Shown in pieces: positions 37,681 to 46,551 of a stretch of DNA of 64,000 bases. The stretch is from positions 62,001-126,000 of the forward strand of contig NZ_JAKGSI010000004.1 in NCBI RefSeq assembly GCF_021568315.1. Direction: 5' to 3'. Each line of letters opens with the position of its first letter. Positions within the stretch are counted from its first letter, which is position 1. The position numbers and the translations under genes are program-made. The notes under the pieces were generated by a model, which was not told the DNA's origin, did no database searches, and saw only the letters and a list, made by a program, of their open reading frames with translations. The stretch comes from Corynebacterium uropygiale (GTDB lineage Bacteria > Actinomycetota > Actinomycetes > Mycobacteriales > Mycobacteriaceae).

Positions 37681-38509
37681 GACGGTTCTCCTTTCTCTCG
37701 AGACGCCAGCCGTGGAGAAGCACCGCCAGCAAGGCGGCCTCGCCCGGGGCCTTCGCCCCCATATCCGCGAGCAGCCCCACAGCCAGGTGATATTCCTCAG
37801 GAAGATGGTGAGCGATGAGCGGCGCCAACTCCGTCTCCCGGGCGCGCCCCTCGCGGAGCCTCCGGTACGCGCGGGCCAGTGCCGCCACCAATTCCTCGTC
37901 CGCCTCGCCGGCCGACGCCCCACCGCCCAGCCGCTCCAGCACGGTGTCCGTCCACGCGGCCAGTTGATTCGCCTGGGCCAGCGGGGTCTTCACCGTGACG
38001 CCGCTGCGGGCGGCGTTGAGGTGCAGCGCGACGGCGGCCGCCTCCTCCTCCGGGAGGTCCGACGACGGCAAGGTGGAATTCAAGTAGTGAACGATGATCT
38101 GGGCAGCCCGGAACTCCTCAGGGAAGGCGCCGGCTACCTCAGCGAGAATCGTGGAGTACATGTGCTTGCCCTGGCGGACGCGGCCAATCGCGAAAGACAA
38201 ATGTTCCGTGAGGATGAGGTACACGCTCGGGTGCAGCTCCCCCAAAAGATCACTGGCCAAGTCCACCGCCGCCCCGACCTGGCGCACCATGGTGGCGTCG
38301 AGGTCATCGATGACCGCCATGAGCGGTGCTTTCTCCGGCTGGATGGGCACATATGTGCGCTGGGCGCGATCCCCAGCGATACGTTCCCCGGTGCGGCGCC
38401 CGAAGCCGATTCCCCGTCCGACGAGCACGCGCTCGACGCCCTCGTCATCGCGCACGAGCACAGCGTTGTTGCTGAAGACGCGCACTATACGAGGCTGCTC
38501 AGGGGCCAC
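37673..38509 (-). CDS. BglG/LicT-family transcriptional antiterminator with two PRDs
   Basis: This 278-residue regulator begins with a co-antiterminator RNA-binding domain: IVRVFSNNAVLVRDDEG and LVGRGIGFGRRTGERI at about residues 8-46. PRD1 carries the conserved His residues in LILTEHLSFAIGR and AVALHLNAA. PRD2 is weaker, with only APLIAHHLPEEYHL and LLHGWR recognisable, so phosphorylation control may rest on PRD1. The GTG start is 67 bp behind a RAT-like RNA site. It is the first gene of the PTS operon and should be inactive when the EIICB phosphorylates it, as known for LicT and BglG. Confidence 0.92.
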   Translation of the reverse strand: MAPEQPRIVRVFSNNAVLVRDDEGVERVLVGRGIGFGRRTGERIAGDRAQRTYVPIQPEKAPLMAVIDDLDATMVRQVGAAVDLASDLLGELHPSVYLILTEHLSFAIGRVRQGKHMYSTILAEVAGAFPEEFRAAQIIVHYLNSTLPSSDLPEEEAAAVALHLNAARSGVTVKTPLAQANQLAAWTDTVLERLGGGASAGEADEELVAALARAYRRLREGRARETELAPLIAHHLPEEYHLAVGLLADMGAKAPGEAALLAVLLHGWRLERKENRHG

Positions 38510-38576
38510 GACGGCCTCCCCTCAAGACGGGCCGAAACCCCGCGGCGGCCTGGGCGGCGCCTGGCGCTTCGGCGGC

Positions 38577-38604
38577 GGTCGTGCCTGATCGGATCAGTAA
38601 CACC
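38577..38604 (-). promoter_or_regulatory. Ribonucleic antiterminator (RAT) site of the PTS operon
   Basis: The minus-strand transcript reads GGTGTTACTGATCC followed by GATCAGGCACGACC. This keeps the landmarks of BglG/LicT RAT sites: GG-TTACTG, loop, CAGGCA-GACC. It can fold into the usual stem with asymmetric internal loops. It lies 68 bp upstream of the antiterminator GTG, and a GC-rich region able to form a competing hairpin follows directly. This is where the antiterminator should bind its own leader RNA. Confidence 0.85.
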
Positions 38605-38665
38605 CGCACCACAACGTACCGGGCCCAGCCTAACTACTTATTGGGGCCAAAGATCAGACATCCCC

Positions 38666-39157
38666 CTATTTGGGTGCGGCCCACACGATCGCGGTCGCCA
38701 CCGCCGCCCGGCCTTCCCCCCGACCGGTGAAGCCGAGGTGGTCCGTGGTGGTCGCCGAGACCGAGACCGGGGCGCCGAGGATCTCCGAGAGGTGGCGCTC
38801 CGCCTCCTCCCGGCGCGGCCCCATCTTCGGGGTCTGCGCCACGAGCTGCGCGGCAACATTCCCGATGACGAAGCCCTTCGCGCTGAGGAGCTCCCGACAC
38901 TCGCGCAACAGCCGCTCACCGGCGACATTGTCATACTCCGGCCGTCCAACACCGACGAAGGAACCGAGGTCACCGAGGCCCGCCGCGGACAGGAGGGCGT
39001 CGACAATAACGTGGCTGACGACATCCCCGTCCGAGTGACCCTCGCAGCCATCGGCGTCCTCGAAGAGGAGGCCGGCGATCCAGCAGGGTTTCCCCTCCTC
39101 GATCTGGTGGGCGTCCGTGCCGATGCCCACGCGGGGAATGATGGGCTGCGCGCTCAT
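38666..39157 (-). CDS. ispF: 2-C-methyl-D-erythritol 2,4-cyclodiphosphate synthase
   Basis: This 163-residue enzyme performs the fifth step of the MEP isoprenoid pathway. [13 protein letters not shown] gives the zinc Asp and His, [21 protein letters not shown] the third ligand, and [15 protein letters not shown] the C-terminal signature. The ATG at 39157 overlaps the ispD stop by 4 bp. The frame is open upstream inside ispD but has no similarity. Confidence 0.96.
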   Translation of the reverse strand: MSAQPIIPRVGIGTDAHQIEEGKPCWIAGLLFEDADGCEGHSDGDVVSHVIVDALLSAAGLGDLGSFVGVGRPEYDNVAGERLLRECRELLSAKGFVIGNVAAQLVAQTPKMGPRREEAERHLSEILGAPVSVSATTTDHLGFTGRGEGRAAVATAIVWAAPK

Positions 39158-39903
39158 TGCTGTCCTTCTTTCTCTGTGCGACGGCGGTCGAGGAGGAGCT
39201 GGGCCACCTCGTAGTCCAGCGGGGTGGTGACCTTCATGGCGAGGGGATCCCCCGGGACGCAGGCCACGGGCACGCCCCGCCACTCCATGAGGGAGGCGTC
39301 ATCGGTGATGAGTTGCCCTCGACGCTCGGGAGGCTCGGCGAAGTAGGCCTCGTTCGCCTCGCACAGCGTGGCCAGGTCAAAGCCTTGCGGGGTCTGGACC
39401 GCGCGGAGGCTCGCCCGCGAGGGCGTGGATGCCACCCGGTCCTCCTCCGTGACGACCTTGATCGTGTCGGAGACAGGCAGCACCGGGATGACGGCGCGCT
39501 CGCCGGCGTCGAGAGCCGCCACGACGCGCCGGATGAGGGAGGCTGGGGTGAGGGCGCGGGCCGCGTCGTGGATGAGGACGCGGGCGCCCGGGGCGTCGGC
39601 GGTATCGGGGAGGGAGCGGAGCCCGGCGAAGACGGAGTCGGCCCGCTCACCGCCGCCGTGGACCAGCGCGACCTGCTCGAGGAGCCCCGCCTCCGCAAAG
39701 AGGTCCCGGGCATAGGACTCCCACTCCGGGGAGACGAGGACACGGACCTCGTCGATCACACCGCTGCCGAGGAGGGTGCGCACGGAGCGCTCGACCAGGC
39801 TCAGGCCGTCGAGGGGGACAAAGGCCTTCGGCAGCGAGGCGCCCAGGCGCGTGCCCTGCCCCGCGGCGGCAACGAGGGCAAAGGTGGGGGCGTGGCTGCT
39901 CAG
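39154..39903 (-). CDS. ispD: 2-C-methyl-D-erythritol 4-phosphate cytidylyltransferase, probable CTG start
   Basis: The enzyme (249 residues) transfers CMP to MEP. The conserved N-terminal nucleotide-binding loop [19 protein letters not shown] lies upstream of the first ATG, GTG or TTG in the frame, so translation must begin earlier. The only plausible codon is CTG at 39903, which overlaps the carD stop as CTGA and has GAGGA 7 nt upstream inside carD. An in-frame TGA lies about 50 bp further upstream, so nothing longer is possible. Downstream, [10 protein letters not shown] and [16 protein letters not shown] motifs are present. It is translationally coupled to carD and to ispF. Confidence 0.92.
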   Translation of the reverse strand: MSSHAPTFALVAAAGQGTRLGASLPKAFVPLDGLSLVERSVRTLLGSGVIDEVRVLVSPEWESYARDLFAEAGLLEQVALVHGGGERADSVFAGLRSLPDTADAPGARVLIHDAARALTPASLIRRVVAALDAGERAVIPVLPVSDTIKVVTEEDRVASTPSRASLRAVQTPQGFDLATLCEANEAYFAEPPERRGQLITDDASLMEWRGVPVACVPGDPLAMKVTTPLDYEVAQLLLDRRRTEKEGQQ

Positions 39904-40490
39904 GAGAAGTCCTCGTCGTCGAAGTTGAGGTCGTCGAAGTCGACGTCCGTGTTCTCATCCGCGAGCTTGTTGTCCGGGTCCGGGGAGCTCGCGGCGTTGT
40001 GGCGACGAATGATCTCGTCCACATCCTTGAGGAAGGCATCCGCCTTCTCATCATCGACGGTCTCCGCGAGGGCGAGCTCACCGACGAGGATCTGCCGCGC
40101 CTTCGCGAGCATCCGCTTCTCACCGGCCGAGAGCCCGCGATCTTGGTCGCGGCGCCACAGGTCACGGACAACCTCCGCCACCTTGTTCACATCGCCAGAC
40201 GCCAGGCGCTCCTGGTTGGCCTTGTAGCGGCGAGACCAGTTGCCAGCCTCTTCGACGTCGGTCTCCCGAAGGACGGAGAACACCTTGCGCAGCCCCTCAT
40301 CGCCGACGACGTCGCGCACCCCCACGAGCTCAGCATTCTTCGACGGTACACGAACCACAAGGTCAGACTGCAGAATCTGCAGGACCAAGAACTCGAGCTC
40401 TTCCCCCTTCAACTCCCGGGTCTCGATGGCCTCGATCACCGCAGCACCATGGTGCGGGTAGACAACGGTGTCCCCGACCTTGAATTCCAT
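39900..40490 (-). CDS. carD: CarD-family RNA polymerase-binding transcription regulator
   Basis: This 196-residue protein has the N-terminal RNA-polymerase-interacting domain ([21 protein letters not shown], then [17 protein letters not shown]) and the helical DNA-binding domain with [17 protein letters not shown] and the conserved Trp in [10 protein letters not shown]. It stabilises open promoter complexes in actinobacteria. The C-terminus is a long acidic tail ([15 protein letters not shown]), somewhat longer than in mycobacterial CarD (162 residues). AGGAG precedes the ATG. Confidence 0.95.
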   Translation of the reverse strand: MEFKVGDTVVYPHHGAAVIEAIETRELKGEELEFLVLQILQSDLVVRVPSKNAELVGVRDVVGDEGLRKVFSVLRETDVEEAGNWSRRYKANQERLASGDVNKVAEVVRDLWRRDQDRGLSAGEKRMLAKARQILVGELALAETVDDEKADAFLKDVDEIIRRHNAASSPDPDNKLADENTDVDFDDLNFDDEDFS

Positions 40491-40529
40491 TCCTTCTCCT
40501 CGTAGAGATGCCCAGTTGTTCGGCCCACT

Positions 40530-40535
40530 ATTCTA
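40530..40535 (-). promoter_or_regulatory. -10 hexamer TAGAAT of the carD-ispD-ispF operon
   Basis: TAGAAT on the minus strand lies 39 bp before the carD ATG and leaves a leader of about 30 nt that contains the AGGAG ribosome binding site. Confidence 0.55.
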
Positions 40536-40606
40536 CACGGCCGGCGGGCGGCGGCCGCGGCGGAGGGCCCCGGATCGGAGGTCAACATAAAGATGGATAC
40601 ACCCCC

Positions 40607-40624
40607 GTGTCTGTGAACAGACAC
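40607..40624. repeat. Perfect inverted repeat between carD and the lipoprotein gene
   Basis: GTGTCTG (40607-40613) and CAGACAC (40618-40624) flank TGAA. The element lies in the divergent intergenic region, just upstream of a TAAGGT-type -10 for the lipoprotein gene and behind the carD promoter. It could be an operator for either direction. Confidence 0.55.
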
Positions 40625-40687
40625 CGTGAAGGCGCTAAGGTAGGGATGAAAAAGACGTCATCACCCTGCAATCCGGAGGACCGTTCC

Positions 40688-41320
40688 GTGAAGTCCCTCA
40701 AGTCGGCCGCCCGCAGCGGCCTCCTTGTTACCGCCACCCTTGCTTCCGCTCTTGCTCTCGGCGCCTGCTCCGCCGGGCAGATCTCCCAGACCGCGGACCA
40801 GGTGCCCGCGATCAACGGCACCAACGCTGACGCTGACAACAACTCCCTCTCCGTGCGCGACCTCACCGTGATCCTCGATCCGCACGACGCGAACAACAAC
40901 ACCCTCCGCTTCATCATCACGAACCAGGACCCCAAGACCGCCGGGAGCGCTCAGGGTGAGAACGCCAGCCACAAGCACGAGGTCACCCTCACCAAGGTGA
41001 CCCTCGACGGCACCGACGTCACCTTCAACGGCGAGCTCCCGCCCATCGGCCGCGGCTGCACCCTCTTCTCCGATTCCGCGGACGCCCTCCAGACCGGCCC
41101 GCAGGACGGCACCGAGAAGAACCAGTGCATCTACCGGGTGTCCAACACCATCGAGAACAAGGACTTCGCCTACGCCGGCCACCTCCCGGTCACTTTCACC
41201 TTCGATAACGGCACCACCATCAACATGGACGCCACGGTGAACGCCCCGCAGCTGCCGGCCGGCTCGCTGGAGCGCTCGGTCCACGGTGGTGAGGAATCGG
41301 GCCTCCAGAACGCGAAGTAG
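40688..41320 (+). CDS. Putative lipoprotein upstream of radA
   Basis: This 210-residue protein has a signal peptide ending in the lipobox LGAC (Cys at about residue 27). The mature part includes LTVILDPHDANNNTLRFIITNQ and two further Cys (GRGCTLF, KNQCIYR), and looks like a beta-sandwich. The family is not recognised by name; similar lipoproteins next to radA occur in corynebacteria as I remember them. The GTG at 40688 was chosen because GGAGGA lies 7 nt upstream and the signal peptide begins there; an in-frame ATG at 40646 has no such site. Confidence 0.82.
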   Translation: MKSLKSAARSGLLVTATLASALALGACSAGQISQTADQVPAINGTNADADNNSLSVRDLTVILDPHDANNNTLRFIITNQDPKTAGSAQGENASHKHEVTLTKVTLDGTDVTFNGELPPIGRGCTLFSDSADALQTGPQDGTEKNQCIYRVSNTIENKDFAYAGHLPVTFTFDNGTTINMDATVNAPQLPAGSLERSVHGGEESGLQNAK

Positions 41321-41335
41321 GCCCCTTCACTCCGT

Positions 41336-42745
41336 ATGGCGCGAAAGCCACGCACCCTCTACGTCTGCCGGGAATGCGGCTACTCCACCCCGAAGTGGCT
41401 GGGCCGCTGCCCTGACTGCGGATCCTGGGGCTCCCTCGAGGAGTCCGTCCCCGCCCAGGGCACCAGCGGATCCTCCACCAACCCCCGCCCGGGGGTTGTT
41501 CCTTTAACACCCACCTCCCCAGCCGCTCCGCTCACCAAGATCAACGTGAGCACCAGCCGAGCGCTCAGCACCGGGATCGGGGAACTCGATCGGGTTCTCG
41601 GTGCGGGGGTGGTTCCCGGATCCGTCGTGCTCCTCGCCGGCGAGCCGGGCGTCGGCAAATCCACTCTTCTGCTGGAGGTGGCCTCGCAGTGGGTGCAGAA
41701 GGACTCCTCGCGCACGGTCCTCTACGTCACCGCGGAGGAGTCCGCCGGGCAGGTACGTGGCCGCGCCGAGCGCACCGGCGCCGTCCACGAGACGGTCTAC
41801 CTCGCGGCGGAGTCCAACCTCGACGTCATCATGGGGCACGTGGAGCAGCTGCGCCCCAGCCTGCTCATCGTCGATTCGGTCCAGACCATGCACGCCCCCG
41901 GCGTCGAGGGCGTGCCCGGCGGGGTGGCGCAGTCCCGGGCGGTGACGGCCACCCTCACAACCATCGCGAAGAACACCGGCATCCCGGTGCTGCTCGTCGG
42001 GCACGTCACCAAGGACGGGGCGGTGGCCGGGCCGCGGGTGCTCGAGCACCTGGTGGACGTCGTCCTCCACTTCGAGGGGGATCGCCACTCCAGTCTGCGG
42101 ATGCTGCGGGGGATGAAAAACCGCTTCGGCGCCACCGACGAGGTCGGCTGCTTCGAGCAGCACTCCGACGGCATCCACGAGGTCCCCGATCCCTCCGGGC
42201 TCTTCCTCTCCCAGCACGGCCGCACCCCCGACGGCTCGGCCATCACCGTGGCCCTCGACGGCGTGCGCCCCATGCTCGTGGAGATTCAGTCCCTCGTGGT
42301 GGATACCGAATCGAAGAATCCGCGGCGGGTCGTCACGGGTGTCGACGGCAACCGCGTGCCCATGATCCTCGCCGTGCTCTCCAAGCGGACAGCGGTGCGC
42401 ACCCAGCACCAGGAGGTCTATGTGGCCACGGTCGGCGGGGTGCGCATTCACGACCCGGCCACGGACCTGGCCGTCGCCCTCGCCACGGCGAGCACCCACC
42501 AGGGGCGCGCCCTCCCGGAGAAGACGATTGCGCTCGGGGAGATCGGGCTCTCCGGGGAAATCCGCCGCGTCCCCAACCTCAGCCGCCGCGTGCAGGAGGC
42601 GGCGCGGCTCGGCTACCGCCGGGCGCTCATCCCCGCGGGCTCAGACATTACAGCAGGCTCCGTCCCCGGCTTGCGCCTCAGCACGGTGAGCACCATTCAC
42701 GAGGCCCTCGAGGCGGCGGGGCTGAGTTCCCCGGGCCCCTCCTAG
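41336..42745 (+). CDS. radA: DNA repair protein RadA
   Basis: This 469-residue protein helps branch migration in recombination. The N-terminal zinc finger CRECGYSTPKWLGRCPDCGS is at about residues 10-29. Walker A GEPGVGKST follows, then the RadA-specific KNRFG motif (MKNRFGATDEVGCFE), and a Lon-like C-terminal domain (LGEIGLSGEIRRVPNLSRRV). It starts 16 bp after the lipoprotein stop. Confidence 0.97.
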   Translation: MARKPRTLYVCRECGYSTPKWLGRCPDCGSWGSLEESVPAQGTSGSSTNPRPGVVPLTPTSPAAPLTKINVSTSRALSTGIGELDRVLGAGVVPGSVVLLAGEPGVGKSTLLLEVASQWVQKDSSRTVLYVTAEESAGQVRGRAERTGAVHETVYLAAESNLDVIMGHVEQLRPSLLIVDSVQTMHAPGVEGVPGGVAQSRAVTATLTTIAKNTGIPVLLVGHVTKDGAVAGPRVLEHLVDVVLHFEGDRHSSLRMLRGMKNRFGATDEVGCFEQHSDGIHEVPDPSGLFLSQHGRTPDGSAITVALDGVRPMLVEIQSLVVDTESKNPRRVVTGVDGNRVPMILAVLSKRTAVRTQHQEVYVATVGGVRIHDPATDLAVALATASTHQGRALPEKTIALGEIGLSGEIRRVPNLSRRVQEAARLGYRRALIPAGSDITAGSVPGLRLSTVSTIHEALEAAGLSSPGPS

Positions 42746-42752
42746 CCCGGAT

Positions 42753-43415
42753 TTAGCCCAAGTTGAAGGTGTACGCGGCGGAGGGGTTGTCCCCCACCAC
42801 GCCGTGGAGGAAGTAGCCGCCGGGGGCGACGGGCTCGCGGCCCTCGCACTGCTGCGGGGCGCTGCTGGCCCGGGACCACTGGGCCTCGAAAGTGGTGGCC
42901 TTGCCCGCCTCGAAGACGCGCTTGCCGGTGGCCTCCGACTGGGTGCAGTCCACGTCCGCCCACACGCGGCGGTTCGTGGCCATCTCATAGACCTCGAAGC
43001 GCAGGGGTTGGGCGTCGAGGTCAATCTCGCAATCCGCGGCCGTGGGGTTGTCCACGCTCATGTAGAAGATGGGCGTGTCCTGCGGGCCGTAGGAGGGGCG
43101 GTCGCTGCGCGCGGTGATGATGAGGTCCGAGAGGGTGCAGGTGGCGTTGGGGTCTTTCACGACGCTCGACGTCGTCTCGCTCGGGCTCTCGCTGGCGGAG
43201 GCGCTCGTCGTCTCGCTGGAGCTCTCCGTGGTGGGGGCCGCGCTGCTCGAGCTGCTCACGCTCGCGGCGGGCGTCGGCTCCTCATTCTTTCCTCCCCCGC
43301 AGGACACCAACCCCCAAATGAGCAGGAGAACGAGCACAACGATGATCACCACGGCGGCAACACGCCGCCGCATGTAAATCTCAGGCGGCAAACGACGGGG
43401 CGGTTGATGACTCAC
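42753..43415 (-). CDS. Membrane-anchored or lipidated secreted protein with Ser/Thr-rich stalk
   Basis: This 220-residue protein starts at a GTG. One hydrophobic segment lies at about 18-40 and ends in LVSC, which could be a lipobox or simply the end of an anchor. About residues 45-88 are Ser/Thr/Glu-rich. The C-terminal domain has four Cys (TCTLSD, DCEIDLD, DCTQSE, QCEG) and ends HGVVGDNPSAAYTFNLG, a fold seen in actinobacterial extracellular proteins. No function is assigned. It converges on radA with 7 bp between the stop codons. Confidence 0.8.
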   Translation of the reverse strand: MSHQPPRRLPPEIYMRRRVAAVVIIVVLVLLLIWGLVSCGGGKNEEPTPAASVSSSSSAAPTTESSSETTSASASESPSETTSSVVKDPNATCTLSDLIITARSDRPSYGPQDTPIFYMSVDNPTAADCEIDLDAQPLRFEVYEMATNRRVWADVDCTQSEATGKRVFEAGKATTFEAQWSRASSAPQQCEGREPVAPGGYFLHGVVGDNPSAAYTFNLG

Positions 43416-43451
43416 GCCTTCAAGCTTAAGCCGCCACCCCGCCCCGATGGG

Positions 43452-44075
43452 TTATTCCACGCCGTGGCTGCACACGGTTTCCACCCGGTTATCGCTCACC
43501 CGGTAGCGTGCCCCCACGACGCCCACGCTTCCCTCCGCCACCTTCTCCCGCAGCGCGGGGAACTGGGCGAAGAGGGTATCGACGGTGTGCCGGACGTGCA
43601 CGCGCTCGACGTCCGCGGACTCCGTGTGCCCCTCCCGCTGGGCGGCGAGCACCGAGGGCGTCACCCTCTCCACGAGGACATTGCTGAAGCCCCCGGGCAG
43701 CTCGCCCGTCGTCACCGCGGTGAGCGCGGCGCCCACGGCGCCACAGAACTCGTGGCCTAAGACCACGACCAGCGGACAGCCCAGACCATTGACCGCATAC
43801 TCCACCGAGGCGAGCACCGAGAGCCCCAGGATCTCCCCCGCCGTGCGCACGACGAAGATGTCGCCCAAACCGGAGTCGAAGAGGAGCTCCACCGGGGCGC
43901 GCGAATCCGAGCAGGAGAGCACCACGGCGCGCGGGCTCTGCCCGGCGCTGAGCTCCGCCCGGCGCTCGTCGTGCATGTGGGGGTGCTCCGAGGCCTGCGC
44001 GGCGAATCGTTCATTGCCCGCGAGGAGCTCATCCCACACGGCCTGCGGACTGGTGAGTTCATCATGAAGCGGCAT
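43452..44075 (-). CDS. Beta-class carbonic anhydrase
   Basis: This 207-residue enzyme interconverts CO2 and bicarbonate. Zinc ligands and the catalytic dyad are in LSCSDSRAPVE (Cys, Asp, Arg) and VLGHEFCGAV (His, Cys). FDSGLGDIFVVRTAGEI is conserved. It is divergent from mutY, with 85 bp between the starts. Confidence 0.96.
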   Translation of the reverse strand: MPLHDELTSPQAVWDELLAGNERFAAQASEHPHMHDERRAELSAGQSPRAVVLSCSDSRAPVELLFDSGLGDIFVVRTAGEILGLSVLASVEYAVNGLGCPLVVVLGHEFCGAVGAALTAVTTGELPGGFSNVLVERVTPSVLAAQREGHTESADVERVHVRHTVDTLFAQFPALREKVAEGSVGVVGARYRVSDNRVETVCSHGVE

Positions 44076-44160
44076 GAATCCTATTGTGGCAAAAGGCTCC
44101 CGGGGATCGCGACATGACCACGGTTTCGGCTCGCGCCCGCGCGGCGGTTATCGTCCTTGT

Positions 44161-45054
44161 GTGGCACAATCCCTCCGCGCTGAACTCATCTCCTGGTACC
44201 GGGAACACGCCCGCCCCCTCCCGTGGCGGCGCCCCGGCACCAGCCCGTGGGCCATCCTTCTCAGCGAGGTCATGAGCCAGCAGACCCCCGTCCAGCGGGT
44301 CATCCCCTCCTGGGAGGACTGGCTCCGCCGCTGGCCCACCCCGCGCGCGCTGAGCGAGGCCTCCACCGCCGAGGTCCTCCACGCGTGGGGTCGGCTCGGC
44401 TACCCGCGGCGGGCCCTGCGGCTGAAGGAGTGCGCGGGGGTGATCGTCGAGAACCATGGGGGTGAGGTTCCCGACGACGTCGAGGCGCTGCTCGCCCTGC
44501 CGGGGATCGGGGCCTATACCGCGCGGGCGGTCGCGTGCTTCGCGTTTGGGAAGAATGTGCCGGTGGTGGATACGAACGTCCGGCGTGTGTACGAGCGCGC
44601 CATCGAGGGCGCGTTCCTCACCCCGCCCGCGCGCGCGAGGGACCTGCAGCGGGTGGGCGCCCTCCTCCCCGAGGGCGAGGGACCCGAGGGGCCGGAATTC
44701 TCCGTGGCGCTCATGGAGCTCGGGGCGCTCGTGTGTACCGCGCGGGCGCCGCGCTGCGAGGACTGCCCGATCGTGGGGCGCTGCGAGTGGCAGAGGCTGG
44801 GCTGCCCGGAGCCCGATGAGGAGGCGCTGCGCGGGGCGCGTCGGCGCGTGCAGAAGTTCGAGGGCACGGACCGCCAGGCCCGCGGGCGGATCATGGCGGC
44901 GCTGCGGGAGAGCCCCGGATTCGCGCCGCTCCCCGTGGAGGAGGTCAAGCGGCTATGGCCCGACGAGGCCCAGTGGAGCCGCGCGCTCTTCTCGCTCATC
45001 GAGGATGGGCTGGTGGAGCAGGACTCACCAGGATACCTTCGGCTCCCCCTCTAG
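44161..45054 (+). CDS. mutY: A/G-specific adenine glycosylase
   Basis: This 297-residue enzyme removes adenine opposite 8-oxoguanine. LSEVMSQQTPVQRV holds the catalytic Glu, LPGIGAYTARAVACFAFG is the helix-hairpin-helix, and VPVVDTNVRRVYER holds the catalytic Asp. CTARAPRCEDCPIVGRC gives the 4Fe-4S ligands with C-x6-C-x2-C-x5-C spacing. The C-terminal MutT-like domain is short or absent compared with E. coli MutY. The start is a GTG with TATCGT 6 nt upstream, predicting a leaderless mRNA. Its last 30 bp overlap the convergent gene. Confidence 0.95.
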   Translation: MAQSLRAELISWYREHARPLPWRRPGTSPWAILLSEVMSQQTPVQRVIPSWEDWLRRWPTPRALSEASTAEVLHAWGRLGYPRRALRLKECAGVIVENHGGEVPDDVEALLALPGIGAYTARAVACFAFGKNVPVVDTNVRRVYERAIEGAFLTPPARARDLQRVGALLPEGEGPEGPEFSVALMELGALVCTARAPRCEDCPIVGRCEWQRLGCPEPDEEALRGARRRVQKFEGTDRQARGRIMAALRESPGFAPLPVEEVKRLWPDEAQWSRALFSLIEDGLVEQDSPGYLRLPL

Positions 45055-46365
45055 AGGCTTGTCGAAGTTGATGAGGTGGCCGAACATCCAGTCGCGGTCG
45101 GTGAGCATGCGCGCCAGGGTGAGGCCGGCGGCGATGGCGACGACCACGGCGCCCGCCGAGGCCGCGTTGGCGAGCGCGAGGGACATGTCATTGATAGTGA
45201 CGTGGTAGACCGCGTTAAACATCATGGCCCCCGGGACCATGATGACGGAGGCCGGGACCGTCGTCGTGATGCGCGGCAAGGCGGCCTTCTTGGAGGCGAG
45301 GGCGCCGACGAGCCCCACCACAAGGCCCGCGAACATCGCGGGGAAGAAGGGCAGCCCCGTGTAGCCCACGAGCAGCAGGCGGCCGACGTTCGCGATCATG
45401 CCGACCGTCGAGGCCACGAGCACCATGCGGCGCGAGGAGTTGAAGATGAAGGCGAATCCCGCGATGCCGACGAAGCTCGCGACCGCCGCCGCGCCATACC
45501 ACCACATCGGCATCATGCCGGCCGGGGCCTTCGGTGGCTCGGGGTTGATGCCCGTGATCCAGCAGATGACGCCGACGGAGAACGTCGCCACCGCGATGAT
45601 ACTGAGGGCATATGTCAGGCGTGACATGCCCGCGAAGAAGTCAAAGCGCGCGAGGTCAATGACCGAGGAGAACAGCGGGAACCCAGGGATGAGGAAGAGC
45701 ACGGAGCAGACCACACCGCTGCTGATGACCTCCGGGTGAGGAACAACGAGCGTGATAAGCCAGTAGACGAGGCACGCCACAATACCGCCCGCGGCCACGC
45801 CCGCCAGCTGGATGGCGTGCTGCCGAGCCACAAACGTCCTGGTGAACTGGCCAGCGCCGGCCGCCACCGCCACCGCAGCGACCGCCGGCCACGGCACGTG
45901 GTTGAGCACCGCGAAGCCCGCACACGCACAGGCGCCCGCGATGGTGAGCACCGTCGGGCTCCACCGCGGGGCTCGGACGTTCCGCTCCACCCAGTCGAGG
46001 CGCCGGTTGAGCTGCTCCGGCGTGATCCGCTGATGCATGTGGTGGGTGATGTACTCCAGCGCCTCGATCCGCGAGGAGTCAATCGCCGGCGACTGCTGCG
46101 CCGCCACCACCGTGCGGAACAGATTCCCCCGGTGGAACGTGCATTCAATCGAGGTGACAGAGACGACGACGTCCAGCCGGTCAAAACCCAGGGCGCGCGC
46201 CGCTCGCTTCATCCCCCGGATGACGCGGTAGCCCGATGTCCCCGCCCCCATGAGAAGCATGCCGAGGCGGAGAACGGCGTCGGCAGCGAGACCGAGCTCG
46301 AAATGCTGGTCATCGTGATGGTGTGGTGCCTTATGCTCATCCCAATGCGATTGATCCTCACTCAC
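45025..46365 (-). CDS. Second ThrE-family (threonine/serine exporter-like) membrane protein
   Basis: This protein of about 446 residues repeats the ThrE layout: an N-terminal cytoplasmic domain (LRLGMLLMGAGTSGYRVIRGMKR and ITPEQLNRRLDWVER) and about ten helices. Conserved spots include LIPGFPLFSSVIDLARFDFFAG and VPASVIMVPGAMMFNAVYH. It is clearly diverged from the ThrE at 20774-22288, and export of an amino acid is only an inference. The N-terminus carries a His-rich stretch (APHHHDDQH). The start was put at GTG 46365, 8 nt after TACACT; the frame is open 12 codons further. Confidence 0.85.
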   Translation of the reverse strand: MSEDQSHWDEHKAPHHHDDQHFELGLAADAVLRLGMLLMGAGTSGYRVIRGMKRAARALGFDRLDVVVSVTSIECTFHRGNLFRTVVAAQQSPAIDSSRIEALEYITHHMHQRITPEQLNRRLDWVERNVRAPRWSPTVLTIAGACACAGFAVLNHVPWPAVAAVAVAAGAGQFTRTFVARQHAIQLAGVAAGGIVACLVYWLITLVVPHPEVISSGVVCSVLFLIPGFPLFSSVIDLARFDFFAGMSRLTYALSIIAVATFSVGVICWITGINPEPPKAPAGMMPMWWYGAAAVASFVGIAGFAFIFNSSRRMVLVASTVGMIANVGRLLLVGYTGLPFFPAMFAGLVVGLVGALASKKAALPRITTTVPASVIMVPGAMMFNAVYHVTINDMSLALANAASAGAVVVAIAAGLTLARMLTDRDWMFGHLINFDKPLEGEPKVSW

Positions 46366-46551
46366 ATACCGAGAGTGTAGCCAAATCGGGCAAGAAACCA
46401 CACTCCCGGGCAGAATATGCGGGTGAAGTCACGTATACGGGGCGATGTGGGCGGCACTGTGGGCGGCACCTATAGCCCTCCTCAGCGCGGAGGGGCGAAG
46501 GGGCGGAGGGATCGGGGCGTCACCTCATCGCCGGAAGAGCTCCGGAAGAGC

